A DNA stretch of 64,000 nt from Oscillospiraceae bacterium (GTDB lineage: Bacteria > Bacillota > Clostridia > Oscillospirales > Oscillospiraceae). Within the stretch, counting starts at the first letter, position 1; each line of letters starts with the position of its first letter. This document shows positions 9,641 through 20,575 of the stretch, in pieces. The translations under genes and the position numbers were made by a program. The stretch lies in assembly GCA_022801715.1 (NCBI GenBank), contig JAAWSV010000002.1, positions 1 to 64,000 on the forward strand. The letters are read 5' to 3'. Below the pieces are notes generated by a model. That model made no database searches. It was not told where the DNA came from and was given only the letters and a program-made list of their open reading frames with translations.

Positions 9641-9831
9641 AGCGCAATTGCTCCCCTGCAGGCGGGCTTGGGGTCCGCGGGCCGGGGGGTGAAGCCCTTG
9701 GGGGCGGGCCTCCCTTGCGGTCCCTGACCGGCGGCGGGCATGGCGCTGTTTGATTTCCCATAAACTGGGTAGAATAGTGCTGTTGTATGTGCAGAGAGGG
9801 GTTCCCTATTTTTTGTCAGGAGGTTTACACT

Positions 9832-10413
9832 ATGAGCTTAGTTCCCTATGTCATCGAACAGACCAACCGGGGTGAGCGGTCCTATGACATCTTCTCCCGC
9901 CTGCTCAATGACCGGATTATCTTTTTAGGCGAGGAGGTCAACGACACCACGGCCAGTCTGGTGGTGGCCCAGCTGCTCCATTTAGAGTCCCAGGACCCGG
10001 ACAAGGACATCCAGCTGTATATCAACAGCCCCGGCGGCTCTGTCACCGCAGGGATGGCCATCTATGACACCATGCAGTATGTCCGCTGCGATGTGTCCAC
10101 CATCTGCGTGGGAATGGCGGCCAGCATGGGGGCCTTCCTTCTGGCGGCGGGGGCCAAGGGCAAGCGGATCGCTCTGCCCAACGCGGAGATCATGATCCAC
10201 CAGCCCTCCGCCGGTACACAGGGCCAGATCACCGATATGGCCATCCATCTCAAGCGTTTGGAGATCATCAAGACACGTATGAACCGCATCCTCTCCGAGA
10301 ATACCGGCAAGCCCATTGAGGTGGTGACGGCGGACTGTGAGCGGGACAACTTTATGAGCGCGGAGGAGGCCATGGCCTATGGCCTCATTGACAAAGTGCT
10401 GGATAAGAGGTAG
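9832..10413 (+). CDS. clpP: ATP-dependent Clp protease proteolytic subunit
   Basis: [46 protein letters not shown]. Confidence 0.97.
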   Translation: MSLVPYVIEQTNRGERSYDIFSRLLNDRIIFLGEEVNDTTASLVVAQLLHLESQDPDKDIQLYINSPGGSVTAGMAIYDTMQYVRCDVSTICVGMAASMGAFLLAAGAKGKRIALPNAEIMIHQPSAGTQGQITDMAIHLKRLEIIKTRMNRILSENTGKPIEVVTADCERDNFMSAEEAMAYGLIDKVLDKR

Positions 10414-10419
10414 ACGCCT

Positions 10420-11709
10420 ATGAGCGAGGAAAATAAGAAGTCCCTGCGCTGCTCCTTCTGCGGCCGCTATGAGGAGCAGGTGAGCCGGATGATCCAGGGA
10501 CCCGGTGTGCGTATCTGTGACAACTGCATCCGGCTTTGTATGAGCATCATTGAGGAGGAGTTTCCCGAGAGTGCCGAGGGGCTGGAGACGCCGGCGGAGG
10601 TGCCCACGCCCCGGGAGATCAAGGAGATCTTGGACCAGTATGTCGTCGGTCAGGACTCCGCCAAGGTGGCGCTGTCGGTGTCGGTGTACAACCACTACAA
10701 GCGCATCTTCTACGGCGGGGACGACGAGGTGGAGCTGCAGAAGAGCAACATCCTGATGGTGGGGCCCACCGGCTCGGGCAAGACGCTCTTTGCCCAGACG
10801 CTGGCCCGGATTCTGAAGGTGCCCTTCGCCATCGCTGACGCCACCACCCTCACAGAGGCCGGCTATGTGGGCGACGACGTGGAGAATATCCTTCTGCGCC
10901 TGCTTCAGGCCGCGGACTACGATGTGGAGCTGGCGGAGCGGGGCATCATCTATGTGGATGAGATCGACAAGATCGCCCGCAAGAGTGAGAATACCTCCAT
11001 CACCCGGGATGTGTCCGGCGAGGGGGTTCAGCAGGCTCTCTTGAAGATTTTAGAGGGCACGGTGGCCAATGTGCCCCCGCAGGGGGGACGCAAGCACCCC
11101 CATCAGGAGTTTATCCAGATCGACACACACAACATCCTTTTTATCTGCGGCGGCGCCTTTGACGGTCTGGAGAAGATCATCGAGAAGCGCCTGGACAAGA
11201 AGGGGATCGGCTTCGGCGCGGAGATCGAGAGCAAGCGGGAGCGGGATGTGGGGAGGCTTCTGAAGGAGGTCCAGCCCCACGATCTGCTGAAGTTCGGCAT
11301 CATCCCCGAGCTGGTGGGCCGCCTGCCGGTGATCGCGCCGCTGGAGTCCCTCGACAGGGGGGATTTGGTGCGGATTCTCACCGAGCCCAAGAACGCTCTG
11401 GTGAAGCAGTACCAGAAGCTGTTCTCCTATGACGAGGTGGAGCTTTGCTTCGACAAGGATGCCCTGGAGGCGGTGGCCGACAAGGCCATCGAGCGCAACA
11501 TCGGCGCCCGCGGGCTGCGGGCGGTGATGGAGGGCCTGCTCACCGAGATTATGTACGACATTCCCTCGGACCCCACGGTGGTGCAGGTCCGGGTGACCGC
11601 CCCCTGTGTCAGGGGGGAGGAGCTGCCGGAGATCCAGCGGGATATGGCCCACACCCATCGGCATATGTCCGCGGAGCAGAGCCGGGAGCGCCATGACTCC
11701 GCCTCGTAA
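10420..11709 (+). CDS. clpX: ATP-dependent Clp protease ATP-binding subunit ClpX
   Basis: [11 protein letters not shown] zinc finger, [34 protein letters not shown]. Confidence 0.97.
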   Translation: MSEENKKSLRCSFCGRYEEQVSRMIQGPGVRICDNCIRLCMSIIEEEFPESAEGLETPAEVPTPREIKEILDQYVVGQDSAKVALSVSVYNHYKRIFYGGDDEVELQKSNILMVGPTGSGKTLFAQTLARILKVPFAIADATTLTEAGYVGDDVENILLRLLQAADYDVELAERGIIYVDEIDKIARKSENTSITRDVSGEGVQQALLKILEGTVANVPPQGGRKHPHQEFIQIDTHNILFICGGAFDGLEKIIEKRLDKKGIGFGAEIESKRERDVGRLLKEVQPHDLLKFGIIPELVGRLPVIAPLESLDRGDLVRILTEPKNALVKQYQKLFSYDEVELCFDKDALEAVADKAIERNIGARGLRAVMEGLLTEIMYDIPSDPTVVQVRVTAPCVRGEELPEIQRDMAHTHRHMSAEQSRERHDSAS

Positions 11710-11722
11710 GGGGAGGAGGAGA

Positions 11723-11755
11723 AAAAAGAGGCGCCCTCTGACGCCTCTTTTTCAA
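11723..11755 (+). terminator. Rho-independent terminator after clpX
   Basis: AAAAAGAGGCG-loop-CGCCTCTTTTT. Confidence 0.85.
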
Positions 11756-11818
11756 CGAATACTTTTTTTGCCTATCTCAGACAGGGCCTGTGCCCTGTGA
11801 GAAAGGAGCATTCTTACC

Positions 11819-14215
11819 ATGGAACAGACCACCTTAAATATTCCCGCCATGGCGCTGCGGGGACTGACGATCTTCCCCAATATGCTCATGAGCCTGGATG
11901 TGGAGCGGGAGGCCTCCATCCGGGCCCTGGAGCGGGCCATGGAGAACGACGAGGAGATCTTTTTGGTCGCCCAGCGGGAGATCGGCACCTTCCTGCCCTC
12001 GGAGGAGGACCTGTATGCCATCGGTACCGTCTCCGCCATCCGGCAGATTCTTCGGATCAGTGAGCGGGCCATCCGGGTTTTGATGGAGGGGAAGAGCCGG
12101 GCCGTGCTCAAGCGGCTGTGGCAGACCACCCCCTATCTCCGGGCCCATGTGGAGCTGCTGCCGGAGCGGAAGCCCCGGATCAGCCGGGATAAGCTGGAGG
12201 CCCTGCTGCGCCAGACCTTCTCCAATGTGCAGGAGTACTGTGAGCTGTCCCCGCGGGGCGGCGACGAGATCCTAAGCGTGGCGGCGGACAGCCGGGACCC
12301 GGGGTATCTGGCCGACTACATCGCCCAGAATCTGATGCTCCGCCATCAGGATAAGCAGCTTATTTTGGAGGAGCTGCGTCCCACCGCCCGTCTGGAGAAG
12401 ATGAATGAGCTCTTGAAGCGGGAGATGGACATCATCAACCTGGAGCAGGAGCTGGAGCGGAAGATCCGCCAGCACGTGGGGGAGGTCCAGCGGGACCACA
12501 TCCTCCGGGAGCAGCTTCAGGTGATCCGCCGGGAGCTGGGGGAGAGCGACGAGGACAACGAGATTGAGGAGTACCGCCAGAAGATTCTGGCCCTGCGGCT
12601 GGAGCGGGAGGCGGAGGAGAAGCTCCTCAAGGAGCTGGGGCGGCTCAGCAAACAGTCCTACAGCAGCGCCGAGGCGTCGGTGCTCCGCAGCTATTTAGAC
12701 ATCTGCCTGGAGGTGCCCTGGAACCACACCACCAGGGAGCGGGTGAATGTGGCCGCCGCCCGGAAGGCGCTGGATCAGGACCACTTCGGCCTGGAGAAGG
12801 TGAAGGAGCGGATTTTGGAGTTCATCGCCGTCAAGCAGATGAATCCGGAGGCCAAGGGGCAGATCCTCTGTTTGGTGGGCCCACCGGGCGTGGGCAAGAC
12901 CTCCATTGCCATCTCCGTGGCCAAGGCGCTGAATCGAAAGCTCAGCCGGCTGAGCCTGGGCGGCGTCCACGACGAGGCGGAGATCCGGGGACACCGCAAG
13001 ACCTACATAGGGGCCATGCCCGGGCGGATCATCGACGCGGTGATCCGCAGCGGGTCCATGAATCCCCTGCTGGTCTTGGACGAGATTGACAAGCTGGGCG
13101 CCGACCACCGGGGGGACCCGGCCTCGGCCCTCCTGGAGGTGCTGGACGCAGAGCAAAATTACGCCTTCCGGGACCACTATTTAGAGATTCCGGTGGATTT
13201 GAGCCGGGTGATGTTCATCACCACCGCCAACACCACCGACACCATCCCGCGGCCTCTGCTGGACCGGATGGAGGTCATTGAGCTCTCCAGCTACACCGAC
13301 GAGGAGAAGCTGCAGATTGCGAAAAACTACCTGCTCCCCAAGCAGATCAAGGAGCACGGGCTCAGCCGCCGTCAGCTCCAGATCAGCGACAGCGGCCTCC
13401 GGGCCCTGCTCTCCGGCTACACGCGGGAGGCCGGTGTCCGCCGGCTGGAGCGCCAGTGCGCCAAGCTGTGCCGAAAGGCCGCCATGCGTCTGGTGGAGGG
13501 CGGTGTAAAGCAGATTCGTTTGACAGAGAAGGACTTGGCTGACTATCTGGGACCCCGGCGGTACCACCCCAGCGGGGAGACCGGCCGGGAGCGGATCGGC
13601 GTGGTCAACGGGCTGGCCTGGACGGAGAACGGCGGGGAGCTGCTGGAGGTGGAGGTCAATGTGATGGAGGGCAGCGGCAAGCTGGAGCTGACGGGAAACC
13701 TGGGGGACGTGATGAAGGAGTCCGTCCACGCGGCCCTCAGCTGTCTGCGCAGCCGGACGGCGCCCCTGGGCATCCAGCCGGACTTCTACAAGACCAAGGA
13801 CATCCATGTCCACTTCCCCGAGGGGGCTGTGCCCAAGGATGGGCCCAGCGCGGGGATTGCCATCACCACCGCCATGCTCTCTGCCCTGACGGAGCGGCGG
13901 GTCCGGCCCTATTTGGCTATGACCGGGGAGGTGACCCTCCGGGGCCGGGTGCTGCCCATCGGCGGGCTGAAGGAGAAAACCATGGCCGCCTACCGCAGCG
14001 GCATCCGCACGGTGATTATCCCGCAGGAGAACCAGCGGGATCTGAGCGAGATCGACCCGGTGGTCCGGGAGGGCCTGCGCTTTGTGTCGGCGGAGACCAT
14101 TGATACCGTGCTGGCGGAGGCCCTGCTCTATCCGGAGCAGGCGGTGGTGAAGGAGGAGCTGAGCCTGTCCTTTCCGGCGGCGGAGAGCGGCGCGGAGACC
14201 GTGCTGCGCCAGTGA
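11819..14215 (+). CDS. lon: ATP-dependent protease La (Lon)
   Basis: [40 protein letters not shown] catalytic Ser, [21 protein letters not shown]. Confidence 0.97.
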   Translation: MEQTTLNIPAMALRGLTIFPNMLMSLDVEREASIRALERAMENDEEIFLVAQREIGTFLPSEEDLYAIGTVSAIRQILRISERAIRVLMEGKSRAVLKRLWQTTPYLRAHVELLPERKPRISRDKLEALLRQTFSNVQEYCELSPRGGDEILSVAADSRDPGYLADYIAQNLMLRHQDKQLILEELRPTARLEKMNELLKREMDIINLEQELERKIRQHVGEVQRDHILREQLQVIRRELGESDEDNEIEEYRQKILALRLEREAEEKLLKELGRLSKQSYSSAEASVLRSYLDICLEVPWNHTTRERVNVAAARKALDQDHFGLEKVKERILEFIAVKQMNPEAKGQILCLVGPPGVGKTSIAISVAKALNRKLSRLSLGGVHDEAEIRGHRKTYIGAMPGRIIDAVIRSGSMNPLLVLDEIDKLGADHRGDPASALLEVLDAEQNYAFRDHYLEIPVDLSRVMFITTANTTDTIPRPLLDRMEVIELSSYTDEEKLQIAKNYLLPKQIKEHGLSRRQLQISDSGLRALLSGYTREAGVRRLERQCAKLCRKAAMRLVEGGVKQIRLTEKDLADYLGPRRYHPSGETGRERIGVVNGLAWTENGGELLEVEVNVMEGSGKLELTGNLGDVMKESVHAALSCLRSRTAPLGIQPDFYKTKDIHVHFPEGAVPKDGPSAGIAITTAMLSALTERRVRPYLAMTGEVTLRGRVLPIGGLKEKTMAAYRSGIRTVIIPQENQRDLSEIDPVVREGLRFVSAETIDTVLAEALLYPEQAVVKEELSLSFPAAESGAETVLRQ

Positions 14216-14228
14216 CAGAGGAGGGACC

Positions 14229-14828
14229 ATGGGGGTCAATTTTAACAAGACGGAGTTCGTGCTCTCCGCGGTGTCCCGGCAGCACTTTCTGCGGGACGGC
14301 CTGCCCCAGCTGGCCTTCGCCGGCCGGTCCAATGTGGGGAAGAGCTCGGTGATCAACCGGCTGTTGGGCCGGAAGAACTTTGCCCGGGTGGGGGCCGCGC
14401 CGGGGAAAACCAGTCAGATCAACTACTTCCGCATCGACGGGAGGGGGTACTTGGTGGATCTGCCGGGCTACGGCTACGCCAAGGTGTCCAAGGCGGAGCG
14501 GGAGCGGTGGGGGAGGCTCATGGAGGACTACTTCGCCTCGGGACTTGTCACCTGCGGCGTGATGATCGTGGACGCCCGCCACGCCCCTACGGCGGACGAT
14601 GTGACCATGGCCGGCTGGTTCCGGGACACCGGCTGTCCGGTGATCACGGTGGCCAATAAGCTGGATAAGCTGAAGAAGTCCCAGGTGGAGCCCAATCTCT
14701 CCCTTATCCGGGAGCGCCTCGCCATCCCGGAGGAGGCGGAGCTGGTCCCCTTCTCCGCGGAGCGGGGGGACGGGCGGGAGGCGCTGGCTGAGGCGCTGGA
14801 GCGGTTCCTTCCGCAGATGAGCAGATGA
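14229..14828 (+). CDS. engB: Ribosome biogenesis GTP-binding protein YsxC/EngB
   Basis: AFAGRSNVGKSSVINRLLGRKNFARVGAAPGKTSQINYF. Confidence 0.95.
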   Translation: MGVNFNKTEFVLSAVSRQHFLRDGLPQLAFAGRSNVGKSSVINRLLGRKNFARVGAAPGKTSQINYFRIDGRGYLVDLPGYGYAKVSKAERERWGRLMEDYFASGLVTCGVMIVDARHAPTADDVTMAGWFRDTGCPVITVANKLDKLKKSQVEPNLSLIRERLAIPEEAELVPFSAERGDGREALAEALERFLPQMSR

Positions 14829-14835
14829 AATGAGA

Positions 14836-14880
14836 AATCCGCCGAAGGTGATGAATCTTCGGCGGATTTTGCTTTTTTGT
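14836..14880 (+). terminator. Rho-independent terminator after engB
   Basis: AAATCCGCCGAAG-GTGATGAAT-CTTCGGCGGATTT followed by TGCTTTTTT. Confidence 0.9.
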
Positions 14881-15058
14881 CGCGGTTTTATGATGGATTG
14901 TTTGAGAAAAATCGGCGGCGGGAGAGCGGGGAGAGGGGAATTTGAAACAATTTGAAAAATTTGCAAATATGTACTTTTCAAATGGGAGTTTTTATACTAA
15001 AATAGGAGCGGAACAATGAGAAATGTATGATATGAAATTCTGTAGGAGGAGATTGGCA

Positions 15059-15787
15059 ATGGCGGAAGTGATGTACAAGCGGGTGCTGCTGAAGATCAGC
15101 GGGGAGGCCCTGGCCGGGGAGAAGCACTCCGGGCTGGACTTTGATGTGATCAGCAGCGTCTGTGATGTGATTCAGGAGGCGGTGGAGCTGGGAGTGGAGG
15201 TCGGCGTGGTCATCGGCGGCGGCAACTTCTGGCGTGGGCTGAAGGACGGCAACGGCAAGATGGAGCGCACGCGGGCCGACCACATGGGCATGATGGCCAC
15301 GGCCATGAACTGTCTGGCCATGGCGGACGTGCTGGAGCAGAAGGGCGTGGACGTGCGGGTGCAGACCGCCGTGGAGATGCGGGCGGTGGCGGAGCCCTAC
15401 ATCCGCTCCCGGGCCATCCGGCATTTGGAGAAGGGCCGCGTGGTAATCTTCGGCTGCGGCACCGGGAATCCCTACTTCTCCACAGACACCGCGGCGGTGC
15501 TCCGGGCGGCGGAGATCAACGCGGACGTGATCTTGCTGGCGAAGAACATAGACGGCGTCTACAGCGCCGACCCCAACGTGGACAGCAATGCGGTGAAGTA
15601 CGAGAGCATCACCTATGATGACGTGCTGGCCAAGCACCTCCGGGTGATGGACTCCACCGCCACCAGCCTCAGCATGGACAACCGCATTCCCATCCTGGTC
15701 TTTGCGCTGAAGGACCCCAAAAATATCATCCGCGCCCTGAAGGGCGAGAAAATTGGTACGATTGTAAAGGAGGACCCTGCTCTATGA
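15059..15787 (+). CDS. pyrH: UMP kinase
   Basis: [33 protein letters not shown]. Confidence 0.96.
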   Translation: MAEVMYKRVLLKISGEALAGEKHSGLDFDVISSVCDVIQEAVELGVEVGVVIGGGNFWRGLKDGNGKMERTRADHMGMMATAMNCLAMADVLEQKGVDVRVQTAVEMRAVAEPYIRSRAIRHLEKGRVVIFGCGTGNPYFSTDTAAVLRAAEINADVILLAKNIDGVYSADPNVDSNAVKYESITYDDVLAKHLRVMDSTATSLSMDNRIPILVFALKDPKNIIRALKGEKIGTIVKEDPAL

Positions 15788-16341
15788 TGAAGGACGAGTA
15801 TAAGGTATTCGAGGATAAGATGAAAAAGACCTTGGATTCTGTGGCCGCGGACTTTGGCGCCGTGCGCGCGGGGCGGGCCAACGCCGCTGTGCTGGACCGG
15901 ATCATGGTCAACTACTACGGCACCCCCACCCCCATCCAGCAGATCGCCTCCATCGGCTCACCGGACCCCCGGTCCCTGGTGATCACCCCGTGGGACGCCT
16001 CGGCGGTGAAGGCCATTGAGAAGGCCATTCAGGAGTCGGATTTGGGCATCAATCCCGCCAATGACGGCAAGTGCCTGCGCCTGCTCTTCCCCCAGCTGAC
16101 AGAGGAGCGCCGCAAGGAGCTTACCAAGCTCATTGCCAAGTACGCCGAGGGCGGCAAGGTGGCCATCCGCAACATCCGCCGGGATGCCATGGACAAGTTC
16201 AAGAAGATGGAGAAGGGCGGCGAGATGACCGAGGACGATCTGAAGATCGCCGAGAAGGACATCCAGAAGCTCACCGACGAGATGATCAAGAAGGTGGATG
16301 AGCTGTACGCGGTGAAGGAGAAGGAGCTTTTGGAGGTATAA
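15784..16341 (+). CDS. frr: Ribosome recycling factor
   Basis: [31 protein letters not shown]. Confidence 0.97.
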   Translation: MMKDEYKVFEDKMKKTLDSVAADFGAVRAGRANAAVLDRIMVNYYGTPTPIQQIASIGSPDPRSLVITPWDASAVKAIEKAIQESDLGINPANDGKCLRLLFPQLTEERRKELTKLIAKYAEGGKVAIRNIRRDAMDKFKKMEKGGEMTEDDLKIAEKDIQKLTDEMIKKVDELYAVKEKELLEV

Positions 16342-16344
16342 TTT

Positions 16345-16575
16345 TTCGTTTGAAATCTGCGGATTTCAAACAAATTGGGGGTTGCGCTGCGCTCTGCGCC
16401 TCGGACTTTGCCCCGTGGGGGCAAAGTCCTGCGACGCTCGCTTCGCGAGAGGGATTTTTCCCGAAAACGCGGTTTCCGGGAAAAATGATTTTGGATTTTT
16501 TGCGGCGTGCGCGCCGCAAACTCCTGCGGAGGGCTTTGGCTGTGGGCGGGGACCTTGTCCCCGCTCACAGCTAAG
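16345..16575 (+). repeat. Intergenic multi-hairpin element, copy B (most complete)
   Basis: Stems 16349-16357/16362-16370, 16403-16414/16418-16429, core 16454-16468/16472-16486, 16499-16507/16512-16520, 16539-16553/16557-16571. Confidence 0.85.
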
Positions 16576-16623
16576 AGTTCGGCGGGGGATAGATCGGGGC
16601 TTTGGCCTCCTCACGGAGGGGTT

Positions 16624-17394
16624 ATGGGAGTTTCTTGGTTTTCTAAAAAAGAGCGGGATGTGGCGGGTCAGGTGGATTTCGACCATTTGCCCCGTCACAT
16701 TGCGATTATACTGGATGGCAACGGCCGCTGGGCCAAAAAGCGGGGGCTGCCCCGCACCGCCGGGCACAAGGTGGGGGCGGAGACCTTCCGTTCTATCGCC
16801 ACCTACTGCCGGGATATCGGCATCGACTATCTGACGGTGTACGCCTTCTCCACGGAGAACTGGAAGCGTCCAAAGGATGAGGTGGACACCATTATGGCCC
16901 TGCTGCGGCAGTATCTGCTGGAGGCCATTGACACCATGGAGCGGGACAACGTGCGTCTCAGTTTTATGGGGGATCTGTCGGTGCTGACAGAGGAGCTGCG
17001 GGGACTGGCCGCTCAGTGCAATGAGATCTCCGGGAGGCTCACCGGCTGCCAGTGCAATATCTGTGTCAACTACGGGGGGCGTGCCGAGCTCGTTCACGCC
17101 GCCCAGCGCTTTGCGAGGGACTGTCTGATGGGGCTGGCGGAGCCCGCCGGGCTGACGGAGGAGGTTTTTGAGGGCTATCTCTATTCCGCCGGTATCCCCA
17201 GCCCGGATCTGCTGATCCGGCCGGGCGGGGAGCAGCGGCTCTCCAACTTCCTCCTTTGGCAGTGCGCCTACAGCGAGTTCTACTACACCGACGTGCTCTG
17301 GCCCGACTTCTCCAAGGAGGAGCTCCACCGGGCCATCGCCGCCTACCAGTGCCGGAACCGGCGCTTTGGCGGGGTATCAGGAGGCGGCGTATGA
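16624..17394 (+). CDS. uppS: Isoprenyl transferase (undecaprenyl diphosphate synthase)
   Basis: HIAIILDGNGRWAKKRGLPRTAGHK, YLTVYAFSTENWKRP, RPGGEQRLSNFLLWQ. Confidence 0.96.
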   Translation: MGVSWFSKKERDVAGQVDFDHLPRHIAIILDGNGRWAKKRGLPRTAGHKVGAETFRSIATYCRDIGIDYLTVYAFSTENWKRPKDEVDTIMALLRQYLLEAIDTMERDNVRLSFMGDLSVLTEELRGLAAQCNEISGRLTGCQCNICVNYGGRAELVHAAQRFARDCLMGLAEPAGLTEEVFEGYLYSAGIPSPDLLIRPGGEQRLSNFLLWQCAYSEFYYTDVLWPDFSKEELHRAIAAYQCRNRRFGGVSGGGV

Positions 17395-18188
17395 AATCGA
17401 GAATTTTGGTATCCGTGGTGGGGGTGCCCCTGCTGCTCTATGTGGTGCTCTTTGCCCCGGAGTGGGTGACGGCGGTGGCGCTGGCGATTCTGTCGGGCAT
17501 CGCCGCCGGGGAGCTGCTGGAGTGCGTGGGGCTTTTGAAGGAAAGCCGGTTTTTGAGCCGCATCACCGTCTATGCCGCCGTGTGGACGCCCCTCTGTGCC
17601 GCCTTCCTGCCCCAGTGGCGGGGACTGAGCCTGCTGATCTACTACCTCTTGGCCTTCGCCGTGGCGGTGTATCGGGCGGGGGAGATCAAATTCGCCCAGC
17701 TGATGGCGGCTCTCTTCGGGGGGCTTCTGATCCCCTACTCCTTCAGCGCCTTCCTGCTGGTGGAGGCCGCTGGGCACCGGGGCTATCTGCTGCTGCCCTT
17801 TATCTTCAGCTTCGGCAGCGACACCTGCGCCTTCTTCGCCGGCAACGCCTTCGGCAGGCACAAGCTGGCCCCCAGGGTGAGCCCCCACAAGACCGTGGAG
17901 GGCGCCGTGGGCGGGCTCCTGGGGGACCTGGTGCTGGCGATCGGCTTTGTCTATGTGATGAACCGTTATTTCAGCCAGTCCCTCCACTACGGCGGCATGG
18001 CCGTCATCGGCGTGGTGTGCAGCGCCATCGCCCAGCTGGGGGATCTGACCTTCTCCCTGATCAAGCGGGAGTTCGGCATCAAGGACTACGGCCACATCTT
18101 CTTGGCCCACGGCGGCGTTCTGGACCGCTTCGACAGCGTCCTATTCGTGGCCCCGGCCATGGCCCTGATCCTGCCACACCTGATGTAA
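17391..18188 (+). CDS. cdsA: Phosphatidate cytidylyltransferase
   Basis: GSDTCAFFAGNAFGRHKLAPRVSPHKTVEGAVGG; IKREFGIKDYGHIFLAHGGVLDRFDS. Confidence 0.95.
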   Translation: MKSRILVSVVGVPLLLYVVLFAPEWVTAVALAILSGIAAGELLECVGLLKESRFLSRITVYAAVWTPLCAAFLPQWRGLSLLIYYLLAFAVAVYRAGEIKFAQLMAALFGGLLIPYSFSAFLLVEAAGHRGYLLLPFIFSFGSDTCAFFAGNAFGRHKLAPRVSPHKTVEGAVGGLLGDLVLAIGFVYVMNRYFSQSLHYGGMAVIGVVCSAIAQLGDLTFSLIKREFGIKDYGHIFLAHGGVLDRFDSVLFVAPAMALILPHLM

Positions 18189-18197
18189 CACACCCAG

Positions 18198-18234
18198 CCT
18201 GCGGCGGGCCGATAATATATCGGCCCGCCGCAGG
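18198..18234 (+). repeat. Perfect 17-bp inverted repeat, no U-tract
   Basis: CCTGCGGCGGGCCGATA-ATA-TATCGGCCCGCCGCAGG. Confidence 0.9.
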
Positions 18235-18266
18235 AGTTGCGGGAATCATTTGAAAGGAAGATTGTC

Positions 18267-19415
18267 ATGTCCTCACAAACCATCTCCCTCCTTGGGTCTA
18301 CCGGGTCTATTGGGCGGCAGACGCTGGAGGTGGCGCGGGAGCTGCAGCTGAAGGTAGCCGCTTTGGCTGCCGGGCGCAGTGTCGATTTGATGGAGGCCCA
18401 GGCGCGGGAGTTTTTGCCGGAGCTGGCGGTGCTCTATGATATGGAGGCCGCCGTGGAGCTGGCCCGGCGGCTCAAAGGGCTGCCCGTTCGGGTGGCCTAC
18501 GGCCTGGAGGGGCTGCTGGAGGCGGCGGCGATCGACAGCGCGGATACCGTGGTCACGGCCTTGGTGGGCATGGTTGGCCTTCAGCCTACTCTGGCCGCGA
18601 TTGAGAAGGGGAAGCGGATCGCCCTGGCCAACAAGGAGACCTTGGTCTGCGCCGGGGAGCTGGTGATGGCCCGGGCGGAGGCGCGGGGGGCGGAGATTAT
18701 TCCGGTGGACAGCGAGCACTCCGCCATCTTCCAGTGCCTCCAGGGGTGCCGGGACAGGGGGGAGGTGCGCCGGCTGATTTTGACCTGCTCCGGCGGGCCC
18801 TTCTATGGGAGGCGGTTTGAGGAATTACAGCACGTCACCGCGGCGGAGGCGCTGCGGCATCCCAACTGGTCCATGGGGGCCAAGATCACTGTGGACTGCG
18901 CCACGCTGATGAACAAGGGGCTGGAAATTATCGAGGCCATGCGCCTCTACCGGATGCCCTTGGAGCAGGTGACGGCGGTGATCCACCGGCAGAGCATCGT
19001 CCACTCCTTGGTGGAGTTTCGGGACGGGGCGGTGCTGGCCCAGCTGGGGACGCCGGACATGAAGCTGCCCATCCGCTACGCGCTGACATACCCCAAGCGG
19101 GCGGAGAGCGCCGCGGAGCCGCTGGATTTGCTCGCCTGTCCGCCCCTGACCTTCGCTCTGCCGGACATAGAGGCCTTCCCCTGCCTGCGTCTGGCCATGG
19201 ACAGCGTCCGCGCCGGGGGCACCGCCTGCGCTGCCCTCAACGGGGCCAACGAGGCGGCGGTGGGCCGCTTCCTTCGGGGGGAGATTGGCTTTGGGGACAT
19301 CCCCCGGCTGGTGGAGCGGGCCTTGGAGCGGTGGAGCGGGGGGGATGCCATGTCCCTGGCGGCCATCGTGGAGGCCGACCGGGCCGCCCGTGAGGCGGCT
19401 ATGGAGAACGGATAG
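18267..19415 (+). CDS. dxr: 1-deoxy-D-xylulose 5-phosphate reductoisomerase
   Basis: LLGSTGSIGRQTLEV, ALANKETLVCAGELV, PVDSEHSAIFQCL. Confidence 0.96.
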   Translation: MSSQTISLLGSTGSIGRQTLEVARELQLKVAALAAGRSVDLMEAQAREFLPELAVLYDMEAAVELARRLKGLPVRVAYGLEGLLEAAAIDSADTVVTALVGMVGLQPTLAAIEKGKRIALANKETLVCAGELVMARAEARGAEIIPVDSEHSAIFQCLQGCRDRGEVRRLILTCSGGPFYGRRFEELQHVTAAEALRHPNWSMGAKITVDCATLMNKGLEIIEAMRLYRMPLEQVTAVIHRQSIVHSLVEFRDGAVLAQLGTPDMKLPIRYALTYPKRAESAAEPLDLLACPPLTFALPDIEAFPCLRLAMDSVRAGGTACAALNGANEAAVGRFLRGEIGFGDIPRLVERALERWSGGDAMSLAAIVEADRAAREAAMENG

Positions 19416-19488
19416 ACTGATTTCGATCTCTTTTGCGATTTGTGTTTTGATAGGAGAAGTATCCCAATAATAAGGAGATTTTGACCCT

Positions 19489-20565
19489 ATGATGTATATT
19501 CTTGCTGCCATCCTGATCTTCGGTGTGCTGGTGGCCGTCCACGAGGGGGGGCACTTTCTTGCCGCCCGGCTCTGCGGCGTCACGGTCCACGAGTTTGCCA
19601 TCGGCATGGGGCCCATTCTGTGGAAGAGGGAGCCGGAAGAGGGGACGGAGGGGACCCGCTACTCCCTGCGTCTGCTGCCTATCGGCGGGTTCTGCGCCCT
19701 GGAGGGGGAGGAGGAGGCCAGCGATAACCCCCACGCCCTGAATAATCAGGGGATTTTGAAGCAGATTTTCATCTTTGCCGCCGGGGCGGCTATGAACTTT
19801 TTGGTGGGCTTTTTGGTGATCCTGTGTGTCTACTCCAACGCGGAGGCCTTCCGCACGGCGGAGATTACCGGCTTCTATCCCGATTGCCCCCTTCAGGGGG
19901 CCGATGGGCTTCAGGTGGGGGACGTGATCGAGCGGGTGGATGGGCACCGGGTCCTGCTCTACAGTGATGTGGGCCTCTATCTGAGCCGGAGCGGCGGGGG
20001 GAACATGGATCTGGTGGTCCGCCGAAACGGGGAGCGTGTGGTGCTCCGCGACTTCCCCATGGTGACACGGGAGTATACCGGGGAGGACGGGAGCACCTTC
20101 ACCGGCTATGGGCTGTACCTTGGCGGCGTGGAAAAGGCCACGGTGGGCGCCAAGCTCCGGGTGAGCTGGAATTACGCGGTGGACATGGTGCGCCTCATTT
20201 GGATGAGCTTGGGGGATCTTGTCACCGGGAATGCCGGGGTGAAGGACCTGAGCGGTCCGGTGGGCATTGTCTCCGCCATCGGGGAGATGGGGGAGACGAG
20301 CAGAAGCTTGGCGGAGGCCGTGGAGAATATCGCCCTCTTTGGGGCGCTGATCGCGGTGAACTTGGCGGTGATGAACCTGCTGCCCATCCCCGCCCTGGAC
20401 GGGGGGAAGATCTTCTTCCTGCTGATCAACAGCGCGGCGATGCTGGTGTTTCGGCGGAGGATTCCGCCCAAGTACGAGGGCTATATCCACGCGGTGGGCT
20501 TCTTGCTGCTGATGGGGCTGATGCTGGTGGTGACCTTCCAGGACATCTTCCGGCTGGTGAATTAG
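19489..20565 (+). CDS. rseP: RIP metalloprotease RseP/SpoIVFB-like site-2 protease
   Basis: VHEGGHFLAARLCGV HExxH-type motif, PDZ region, NLLPIPALDGGK. Confidence 0.94.
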   Translation: MMYILAAILIFGVLVAVHEGGHFLAARLCGVTVHEFAIGMGPILWKREPEEGTEGTRYSLRLLPIGGFCALEGEEEASDNPHALNNQGILKQIFIFAAGAAMNFLVGFLVILCVYSNAEAFRTAEITGFYPDCPLQGADGLQVGDVIERVDGHRVLLYSDVGLYLSRSGGGNMDLVVRRNGERVVLRDFPMVTREYTGEDGSTFTGYGLYLGGVEKATVGAKLRVSWNYAVDMVRLIWMSLGDLVTGNAGVKDLSGPVGIVSAIGEMGETSRSLAEAVENIALFGALIAVNLAVMNLLPIPALDGGKIFFLLINSAAMLVFRRRIPPKYEGYIHAVGFLLLMGLMLVVTFQDIFRLVN

Positions 20566-20575
20566 GGGGAGAGAG

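Noticed and set aside
16539-16571. GCTGTGGGCGGGGAC/GTCCCCGCTCACAGC hairpin as a terminator before uppS
   Set aside because: No U-tract follows, so it is treated as part of the hairpin array.
16350-16834. Small ORFs over the hairpin element (74 and 150 aa)
   Set aside because: Copies A and B share nucleotides but are in different frames, so the peptide is not conserved; selection looks structural. ORF 16382-16834 also overlaps uppS.
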